A DNA stretch of 7,401 bases. Source: an uncultured Oscillospiraceae bacterium. Its GTDB lineage: Bacteria > Bacillota > Clostridia > Oscillospirales > Oscillospiraceae. Shown here one piece after another: positions 1-5,128 of this stretch. The notes beneath the pieces were generated by a model. It was not told the DNA's origin, made no database searches, and saw only the letters and a list, made by a program, of their open reading frames with translations. Numbering within the stretch: position 1 is the stretch's first letter; the number at the start of each line of letters is the position of its first letter. The translations under genes and the position numbers were made by a program. The DNA is taken from the NCBI GenBank assembly GCA_934573945.1, contig CAKTMQ010000080.1:1-7401 (forward strand), given 5' to 3'.

Positions 1-198
1 ACCGAGGGCGGCAAGGTGGCCGTGCGCAACATCCGCCGCGACGCCATGGAGAATTTCAAGAAGCAGCAGAAGGCCTCCGAGATCACCGAGGATGAGCTGA
101 AGATCGCAGAGAAGGACTTGCAGAAGATGACCGACGACAGCTGCAAGGAGCTGGATAAGCTGCTGGAAAACAAGGAAAAGGAACTGATGTCCGTCTGA
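1..198 (+). CDS. frr: Ribosome recycling factor, C-terminal part (5' end outside window)
   Basis: RRF works with EF-G in the cytoplasm to split post-termination ribosomes and free them from mRNA and tRNA. The reading frame is open from base 1, and 65 codons precede the TGA at 196-198. The family is about 185 residues long, so roughly the last third is present. The visible part matches the C-terminal long helix of the three-helix domain I. It opens with the conserved stretch [17 protein letters not shown], continues through an acidic and lysine-rich segment ([19 protein letters not shown]) and ends in [17 protein letters not shown], the usual RRF ending. A GTG at 16 is an internal valine codon, not the start. 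The stop overlaps the uppS start by one base (TGATG). In Bacillota, frr normally follows tsf and pyrH, which would lie just outside the window. Identification is by recognised family sequence and gene order. Confidence 0.96.
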   Translation, partial: TEGGKVAVRNIRRDAMENFKKQQKASEITEDELKIAEKDLQKMTDDSCKELDKLLENKEKELMSV

Positions 199-929
199 TG
201 GCGCTGTTCCGAAAAACCGGATATGAGGCGGGGCAGGTGGACATGAGCCGCCTTCCCCGCCATATCGCTATTATTATGGACGGCAACGGTCGTTGGGCAA
301 AGAAGCGTGGGCTTCCGCGCACTGCCGGCCATAAAGTAGGCGCGGAAACCTTCCGCAATATTGCTACCTATTGTCAGGAGCTGGGGATACAGTACCTGAC
401 GATATACGCCTTTTCCACGGAAAACTGGAAGCGTCCCAAAGACGAGGTGGATACCCTTATGACCCTCCTGGAGCAGTATCTTCAGGAGGCCATCGACACC
501 ATGGAGCGGGATCACATCCGGCTGAGAGTTCTGGGCGACACCACGGCGCTGTCCCCCCGGCTGCAGCAGATGGTAGCCGAAACAAACGCCATTTCCACCC
601 ATTACCAGGGCTTTCAGGCCAATATCTGTATCAATTACGGCGGCCGCGCGGAGATCCTGCGGGCGGCACGGCTGTGCGCCGAGAGCGGTGAGGCATGGAC
701 GGAGGAGAACTTCGCCAGCCACCTGTACTCCGCCGGAATGCCCGATCCCGATCTCATCATCCGCCCCAGCGGTGAGGTGCGGCTGAGCAACTTCCTGCTG
801 TGGCAGTGCGCCTACAGCGAATTCTATTTCTGCGACACCCTGTGGCCGGACTTTGAACGCAGGGATCTGGACAAGGCCATTATCTCTTACCAGAGCCGGG
901 ATCGGCGATTCGGCGGCGTGAAGGGGTAA
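198..929 (+). CDS. uppS: Undecaprenyl diphosphate synthase (cis-prenyltransferase)
   Basis: Adds isopentenyl units in cis to farnesyl diphosphate to make C55 undecaprenyl diphosphate, the lipid carrier for peptidoglycan and other wall polymers. It is a soluble or membrane-peripheral homodimer. The 243 residues are a normal family length. The catalytic loop AIIMDGNGRWAKKRG carries D28 and R32, H45 lies in AGHKVGAE, and N76 lies in AFSTENWKRP. The C-terminal signature DLIIRPSGEVRLSNFLLWQ holds R189, R195 and S197, followed by E208 in YSEFYF. These align with the E. coli residues D26, R30, H43, N74, R194, R200, S202 and E213 as I remember them. RPSGE replaces the commoner RTSGE. The ATG at 198 overlaps the frr stop by one base. 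The nearest AAGGAA motifs (172-177, 178-183) are far upstream, so reinitiation by ribosomes finishing frr is likely. A second in-frame ATG at 243 (Met16) is a possible alternative start and leaves the catalytic core intact. Confidence 0.97.
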   Translation: MALFRKTGYEAGQVDMSRLPRHIAIIMDGNGRWAKKRGLPRTAGHKVGAETFRNIATYCQELGIQYLTIYAFSTENWKRPKDEVDTLMTLLEQYLQEAIDTMERDHIRLRVLGDTTALSPRLQQMVAETNAISTHYQGFQANICINYGGRAEILRAARLCAESGEAWTEENFASHLYSAGMPDPDLIIRPSGEVRLSNFLLWQCAYSEFYFCDTLWPDFERRDLDKAIISYQSRDRRFGGVKG

Positions 930-974
930 ACTATCTCTCCCCTGCAAGCATCACATATAAAGCAAGGAGCATCT
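930..974 (+). other. uppS-cdsA intergenic gap
   Basis: This 45-base gap is the longest non-coding stretch in the window. It is more A/T-rich than its surroundings and contains the cdsA Shine-Dalgarno site. I see no convincing -35/-10 pair, no hairpin followed by a T-run and no small reading frame. A TATAAA at 956-961 resembles a -10 box, but the bases about 17 upstream (ATCTCT) do not resemble TTGACA, and a transcript starting from it would begin at or inside the ribosome binding site. Confidence 0.5.
964..969 (+). promoter_or_regulatory. Ribosome binding site of cdsA
   Basis: AAGGAG with a five-base spacer before the ATG at 975. It fixes the cdsA start and indicates independent initiation after the 45-base gap. 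Confidence 0.85.
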
Positions 975-1811
975 ATGTTACAGAGAATTCTCGTGGCAGT
1001 GGTGGGGATCCCCGCGCTGCTGTTTATCCTGATCCTGGCGCCGGACTGGGCGACGGCGGCGCTGCTGTGCGCCCTGTGCGCCGTGGGCGCTCATGAGCTG
1101 CTGGCGGCCACCGTCAGCCCGGAAAAGACCCGCCGCTGGTGGGGGCTGAGCGGCATCACCGGTATAACAGTGATCTGCCACACCTATCTGCAGGGCATCG
1201 GCCAGACGGCTGCAGCCAATCTGACAGCCTGGCTGCTGGCAGCGTTTCTGGTGCTGCTGTTCGTCTGCGTGGTGGTGGAATACGGCACACCCAGGGCACT
1301 GCTGTTCCGGGACATCTGCGCTGTTCTCATGGGCGGCGTGGCCATTCCACTGGCCTTCAGCTGCCTGATGCGGCTGCGGCTGATGGAGCACGGTGGCGGC
1401 ATTGTGCTGATCGTATTTGTGGCGGCCTTCTGCTCTGACTCGGCGGCGCTGTTCGCCGGTATGGCACTGGGCAAGCACAAGCTGGCACCCCGGGTCAGCC
1501 CCAAGAAAACCGTGGAGGGCTCGATAGGCGGTCTGCTGGGCGGCGTGCTGGGCATGATCATCTTCCGTATCGTCTTTTTCCTGTGCACGGAGGTACAGCT
1601 GCACATCGGCTGGTGCATCCTGCTGGGCTTTATCGGCGCTATCATGGGGCAGCTGGGCGACCTGAGCTTCTCCGCCGTCAAACGGGAGTGCGGCATCAAG
1701 GACTACGGTCGGCTGCTGCCGGGACACGGCGGCGTGTTGGATCGATTTGACAGTGTGATCTTCGCCGCACCGGTGATTTGGCTGCTGATCCGCAGCGTAT
1801 CCCTGTACTGA
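975..1811 (+). CDS. cdsA: Phosphatidate cytidylyltransferase (CDP-diacylglycerol synthase)
   Basis: Integral membrane enzyme that converts phosphatidic acid and CTP to CDP-diacylglycerol and pyrophosphate, the branch-point precursor of bacterial phospholipids. The 278 residues are typical (about 260-285). Hydrophobic segments lie around residues 6-22, 27-44, 84-103, 115-132, 142-162, 184-204, 211-226 and 259-274, consistent with a polytopic protein. The CDS family signature is complete at residues 233-259: S233, K236-R237, K242-D243, H251-G252-G253, then D256-R257-F258-D259. The conserved GKHKLAPRVSPKKTVEG precedes it at 166-182, and acidic residues D155 (FCSDSAALF) and D229 (GQLGDLSFS) sit where the family has metal-binding residues. 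It lies between uppS and dxr as in Bacillus. Start chosen at ATG 975, five bases after AAGGAG. Confidence 0.97.
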   Translation: MLQRILVAVVGIPALLFILILAPDWATAALLCALCAVGAHELLAATVSPEKTRRWWGLSGITGITVICHTYLQGIGQTAAANLTAWLLAAFLVLLFVCVVVEYGTPRALLFRDICAVLMGGVAIPLAFSCLMRLRLMEHGGGIVLIVFVAAFCSDSAALFAGMALGKHKLAPRVSPKKTVEGSIGGLLGGVLGMIIFRIVFFLCTEVQLHIGWCILLGFIGAIMGQLGDLSFSAVKRECGIKDYGRLLPGHGGVLDRFDSVIFAAPVIWLLIRSVSLY

Positions 1812-1813
1812 GC

Positions 1814-1819
1814 AGGAGG
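1814..1819 (+). promoter_or_regulatory. Ribosome binding site of dxr, within a perfect palindrome
   Basis: AGGAGG with an eight-base spacer before the ATG at 1828. It begins three bases after the cdsA stop. The site is part of GGAGGCCTCC (1815-1824), a perfect 10-base self-complementary sequence. With no loop bases it cannot fold well as a hairpin, so regulation through it is only a possibility. Confidence 0.8.
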
Positions 1820-1827
1820 CCTCCGAT

Positions 1828-2991
1828 ATGACAAAAACCATCTCTCTGCTGGGCTCTACCGGCTCCATTGGCCGGCAGACACTGGCAGTCGCCCGGGAAT
1901 TAGGGCTGCAGGTGGCCGCTCTGGCGGCACACAGCAGCGTGGAACAGCTGGAAGCACAGGCGCGGGAATTCCACCCGCGCCTTGTGGTGCTTTATGACTG
2001 TGAAGCCGCCAAGGTACTGCGTCAGCGGCTGCGGGACACGGATATAGAGGTGCACTCCGGCGAGGAGGGACTGCTGGCAGCCGCCCAATGCCCGGAGGCT
2101 GACACAGTGGTCACCGCCGTGGTAGGCAGCGTAGGCCTGCGCCCCACACTGGCCGCCATTCAGTTGGGACGGCGCATCGCCCTGGCCAACAAGGAGACAC
2201 TGGTCTGCGCCGGTGAGCTGGTGATGGCGCAGGCGCGGCAGTACGGCGCTGACATTGTGCCGGTGGACAGTGAGCACTCGGCCATCTTCCAGTGCCTGCA
2301 GGGCTGCGCCGACCACGGTGAGATCCGGCAGCTGCTCCTTACCTGCTCCGGCGGACCGTTCTTCGGTATGTCCTATGAGCAGTTGGAGCATATGACGCCT
2401 GGCGATGCGCTGCGGCACCCCAACTGGCGCATGGGCGCCAAAATCACCATCGACTCCGCCACACTGATGAACAAGGGGCTGGAAATCATCGAGGCCATGC
2501 GTCTGTACGATCTGCCCCTCTCACAGGTGGGCGCGGTGATCCACCGGCAAAGTGTTGTTCACTCGTTGGTGGAATTCCGGGACGGTGCTATGCTGGCACA
2601 GCTGGGCACACCGGATATGAAGCTGCCTATCCGCTACGCCATGACCTGGCCCTGTCGGGCGCCCTCGCCGGAAAAGCCGCTGGATCTTCTCACCTGCGGC
2701 GCTCTGACCTTCCAGGCACCGGACACGGAATCTTTCCGGTGTCTGGCCATCGCCCGGCAGTGTGCCGCCGCAGGCGGCACCGCCTGCGCCATCATGAACG
2801 CTGCCAACGAAGAGGCCGTGTTGGCTTTCCTCCGCCGCGAGACCGGCTTCAACGGCATCCATCGCACCGTGGAGGCCACGCTGGCGCATCTGCCTGTGAA
2901 ATATCAGCCAAGCCTTGCGGATATACTGGAAGCAGACCGTCTGGCGCGCGAGACCGCCCGGCAGGTACTGTCACAACAAAAGGAACGATAA
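1828..2991 (+). CDS. dxr: 1-deoxy-D-xylulose 5-phosphate reductoisomerase
   Basis: Rearranges and reduces DXP to 2-C-methyl-D-erythritol 4-phosphate using NADPH and a divalent metal. This is the first committed step of the MEP isoprenoid pathway and the target of fosmidomycin; it is cytoplasmic. The 387 residues are a normal length. The N-terminal Rossmann motif GSTGSIGRQT spans residues 9-18, ANKETLV lies at 120-126, and metal ligands D147 and E149 sit in VDSEHS. The substrate loop SGGPFF is at 174-179, followed by H197 and the block ITIDSATLMNKGLEIIEA with N215, K216 and third metal ligand E219. LAQLGTPDMKLPIRYA and a C-terminal helical domain with MNAANEEAV follow. HRQS (239-242) replaces HPQS and Phe179 follows GGPF where E. 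coli has Arg; to my knowledge both also occur in clostridial relatives. All catalytic residues are present. The gap to cdsA is 16 bases and to rseP three. Confidence 0.97.
   Translation: MTKTISLLGSTGSIGRQTLAVARELGLQVAALAAHSSVEQLEAQAREFHPRLVVLYDCEAAKVLRQRLRDTDIEVHSGEEGLLAAAQCPEADTVVTAVVGSVGLRPTLAAIQLGRRIALANKETLVCAGELVMAQARQYGADIVPVDSEHSAIFQCLQGCADHGEIRQLLLTCSGGPFFGMSYEQLEHMTPGDALRHPNWRMGAKITIDSATLMNKGLEIIEAMRLYDLPLSQVGAVIHRQSVVHSLVEFRDGAMLAQLGTPDMKLPIRYAMTWPCRAPSPEKPLDLLTCGALTFQAPDTESFRCLAIARQCAAAGGTACAIMNAANEEAVLAFLRRETGFNGIHRTVEATLAHLPVKYQPSLADILEADRLARETARQVLSQQKER
2979..2984 (+). promoter_or_regulatory. Ribosome binding site of rseP inside dxr
   Basis: AAAGGA in the last codons of dxr, ten bases before the rseP ATG at 2995. 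With only three bases between the dxr stop and the rseP start, translation of the two genes is probably coupled. Confidence 0.7.
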
Positions 2992-2994
2992 TCT

Positions 2995-4065
2995 ATGACG
3001 ACCATTCTATATATTCTCATTGCCATCCTGATCTTCGGCGTGCTGATCGCCGTACATGAGCTGGGACATTTTATGGCGGCCAAGGCCTGCGGCGTGACGG
3101 TCAATGAATTCTCCATCGGTATGGGACCCGCCCTGTGGAAAAAACAGAAAGGTGAGACCCTCTATGCCCTGCGCGCCATCCCCTGCGGCGGCTTCTGCGC
3201 CATGGAGGGTGAAGAGGAGGACTCCGACGATCCCCATGCGCTGAACCAGCAGGGCTTCTGGGTGAAGCTGCTGGTTTTTGCCGCCGGCGCCGCCATGAAC
3301 TTCCTCACCGGGCTGGTGATCCTGCTGCTGCTCTACAGCAATGCGCAGGCCTTCTACGACCCCACCATCACCGCTTTTGCCGACGGCTGCCTGCTGGAGG
3401 CCACCGACGGCTTGCAGGTAGGCGACCGGCTGCTGTCCATCAACGGCGAACGGGTCTATATGTACAGTGACATCGGCCTGCTGCTGGGTCTGGCGCAGGA
3501 CAGCACCTTTGATCTGGTGGTACAGCGGGACGGAGAAAAGGTCACTCTGCGGGACTTCTCCATGGAAAAACAGATCTATACCGACCAGAATGGCCGCGAA
3601 TACAGCGGCTACGGGCTGTACTTCGGCGTCAAGGAGGCCACCTGGCGCGACCGGATCGCCAACAGCTGGAACAACGCGCTGGACTTCGTGCGGATGGTGC
3701 GGCTGAGCCTGAAGATGCTGGTGACCGGGCAGGCCGGTCTAAGAGATCTCAGCGGGCCTGTAGGCATCGTCTCCACTATGACGGAGGTGGGCGAATCGTC
3801 AGAGAATGTCGGCGCCGCCCTCAACAACATCGCCTATCTGGGAGCGCTGATCGCCGTGAACCTGGCGGTGATGAACCTGCTTCCCCTGCCGGCGCTGGAC
3901 GGCGGCAAGATCCTGTTTCTGGTGGTCAACGCCCTCTCCATGGCGCTGATCAAAAAGCAGATCCCGCTGAAGTACGAAAACTATATCCACTTCGCCGGGC
4001 TGATCCTGCTGCTGGCGCTGATGGCGCTGGTGACCTTCAGCGACGTCTGGAAACTCTTTACCTGA
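2995..4065 (+). CDS. rseP: Site-2 intramembrane zinc metalloprotease (RseP/RasP family)
   Basis: Membrane-embedded protease of the S2P family (peptidase family M50) that cleaves transmembrane segments of substrates such as anti-sigma factors, usually after a first extracellular cut, and clears signal-peptide remnants. The 356 residues fit the single-PDZ gram-positive form. Zinc site HELGH is at residues 21-25 in the first membrane segment (about 4-26), with EFSIGMGP at 38-45. A second segment spans about 92-114. A PDZ-like domain covers roughly 122-215, with GLQVGDRLLSINGERV at 139-154. DLSGPVGIVS (251-260) leads to a third segment with NLLPLPALDGGK (294-305), whose D302 should be the third zinc ligand. 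A last segment lies at 332-348. The acidic insert EGEEEDSDD (71-79) follows AIPCGGFCAM, as in relatives. Its substrate cannot be told from this window, since no sigma or anti-sigma gene is nearby. Confidence 0.96.
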   Translation: MTTILYILIAILIFGVLIAVHELGHFMAAKACGVTVNEFSIGMGPALWKKQKGETLYALRAIPCGGFCAMEGEEEDSDDPHALNQQGFWVKLLVFAAGAAMNFLTGLVILLLLYSNAQAFYDPTITAFADGCLLEATDGLQVGDRLLSINGERVYMYSDIGLLLGLAQDSTFDLVVQRDGEKVTLRDFSMEKQIYTDQNGREYSGYGLYFGVKEATWRDRIANSWNNALDFVRMVRLSLKMLVTGQAGLRDLSGPVGIVSTMTEVGESSENVGAALNNIAYLGALIAVNLAVMNLLPLPALDGGKILFLVVNALSMALIKKQIPLKYENYIHFAGLILLLALMALVTFSDVWKLFT

Positions 4066-4069
4066 GGAG
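4064..4069 (+). promoter_or_regulatory. Ribosome binding site of ispG overlapping the rseP stop
   Basis: GAGGAG shares two bases with the rseP stop TGA (4063-4065) and lies ten bases before the ispG ATG at 4080. A ribosome terminating on rseP would cover this site, which suggests coupled translation. Confidence 0.75.
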
Positions 4070-4079
4070 TGAGTGATCC

Positions 4080-5117
4080 ATGAGCAAACAAATGCATATC
4101 GGCGGCGTCACCATCGGCGGCGGCGCCGCAGTGACCATACAGTCCATGTGCAGCACACCCACCGAGGATGTGGCCGCTACCGTGGCGCAGATCCTGCGGC
4201 TGGAACAGGCGGGCTGCCAGATCGTACGGGTAGCCGTGCCCACCATGGAGGCGGCGCAGGCCATCGGACAGATCCGCCGTGCCATCCATATCCCGCTGGT
4301 AGCGGACATCCACTTCGACTACCGGCTGGCGCTGGAATGTGTCCGGCAGGGCGTGGATAAGATCCGCATCAATCCGGGCAACATCGGCTCGCAGGAGCGG
4401 GTACGGGCGGTGGCAGACGCCTGCCGCGACCACGGCATCCCGATCCGCATCGGCGTCAACGGCGGTTCACTGGAAAAGCCGCTGCTGGAGAAATACGGCG
4501 GCGTTACCGCCCAGGCGCTGGTGGACAGCGCCATGGGGCACGTCCGGCTTCTGCAGGACTGTTTCTTTGACAACATCTGCATCTCCGTGAAGTGCTCCCA
4601 CGTGCCCACCAATATGCAGGCCTACACCCTGCTGTCTCAGCAGACGGACTACCCGCTGCATCTGGGGGTTACCGAGGCGGGTACTCCGGAAATGGGCGTG
4701 CTGAAATCCGCCATCGGCATTGGCGGACTGCTGTGTCAGGGTATCGGTGACACCATCCGGGTCAGTCTGACGGCAGACCCGGTGGAGGAGGTCATCGCCG
4801 CCAAACGCATTCTGCAGGCGGCGGGCATTCGCCGCAGCGGCCCCGACCTGATCTCCTGCCCTACCTGCGGCAGAACGAAATATGACATGATCCCCATTGC
4901 CCGGGAGGTGGAGCGGCGGCTGCGCAGCTGCACAAAACCCATTACCGTGGCGGTGATGGGCTGTGTGGTCAATGGTCCCGGCGAAGCCCGCAGCGCCGAC
5001 GTAGGCATTGCCGGCGGCACCGGCGAGGGCTTGCTGTTCCGCCACGGCGAGATCCTGCGAAAGGTACCGCAGGAGCAGCTGGTAGACGCGCTGATGGAGG
5101 AGATCGAAAAACTGTAA
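4080..5117 (+). CDS. ispG: 4-hydroxy-3-methylbut-2-en-1-yl diphosphate synthase (HMBPP synthase)
   Basis: Iron-sulfur enzyme that reductively opens 2-C-methyl-D-erythritol 2,4-cyclodiphosphate to HMBPP, the penultimate step of the MEP pathway, with electrons from flavodoxin or ferredoxin. The 345 residues match the short bacterial form without the plant/chlamydial insert. The N-terminal TIM-barrel domain includes VRVAVPTMEAA (49-59), PLVADIHFDYRLAL (72-85), KIRINPGNIGS (94-104), PIRIGVNGGSLEKPL (121-135) and LHLGVTEAG (193-201). The C-terminal [4Fe-4S] domain holds Cys260 and Cys263 in SCPTCGRTKYDM and Cys295 in MGCVVNGPGEA, with Glu302 in the position of the fourth ligand. IQSMCSTPTEDV at 20-31 differs slightly from the usual QSMTNT. 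It sits between rseP and polC, where Bacillus has proS, and together with dxr makes two MEP genes in this operon. Confidence 0.97.
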   Translation: MSKQMHIGGVTIGGGAAVTIQSMCSTPTEDVAATVAQILRLEQAGCQIVRVAVPTMEAAQAIGQIRRAIHIPLVADIHFDYRLALECVRQGVDKIRINPGNIGSQERVRAVADACRDHGIPIRIGVNGGSLEKPLLEKYGGVTAQALVDSAMGHVRLLQDCFFDNICISVKCSHVPTNMQAYTLLSQQTDYPLHLGVTEAGTPEMGVLKSAIGIGGLLCQGIGDTIRVSLTADPVEEVIAAKRILQAAGIRRSGPDLISCPTCGRTKYDMIPIAREVERRLRSCTKPITVAVMGCVVNGPGEARSADVGIAGGTGEGLLFRHGEILRKVPQEQLVDALMEEIEKL

Positions 5118-5122
5118 GGTGG
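5116..5122 (+). promoter_or_regulatory. Ribosome binding site of polC overlapping the ispG stop
   Basis: AAGGTGG shares two bases with the ispG stop TAA (5115-5117) and precedes the polC ATG at 5129 by six bases. An in-frame TAA at 5123-5125 rules out any polC start further upstream, so this site and the ATG at 5129 define the start. Confidence 0.8.
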
Positions 5123-5128
5123 TAAATT

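Noticed and set aside
930..974. Possible promoter (TATAAA at 956-961) ahead of cdsA
   Set aside because: There is no matching -35 element at suitable spacing, and the implied transcription start would fall at the Shine-Dalgarno site.
978..1868. A 296-codon open frame on the - strand opposite cdsA
   Set aside because: It lies almost wholly opposite cdsA, which has a complete family signature. Its His/Gln/Ala-rich low-complexity composition is that of a shadow frame.
2338..2550. Phe179 after GGPF and HRQS instead of HPQS in Dxr as signs of altered catalysis
   Set aside because: All metal ligands and catalytic residues (D147, E149, K216, E219, H197) are present, and I recall the same variants in clostridial Dxr proteins, so they look like lineage differences.
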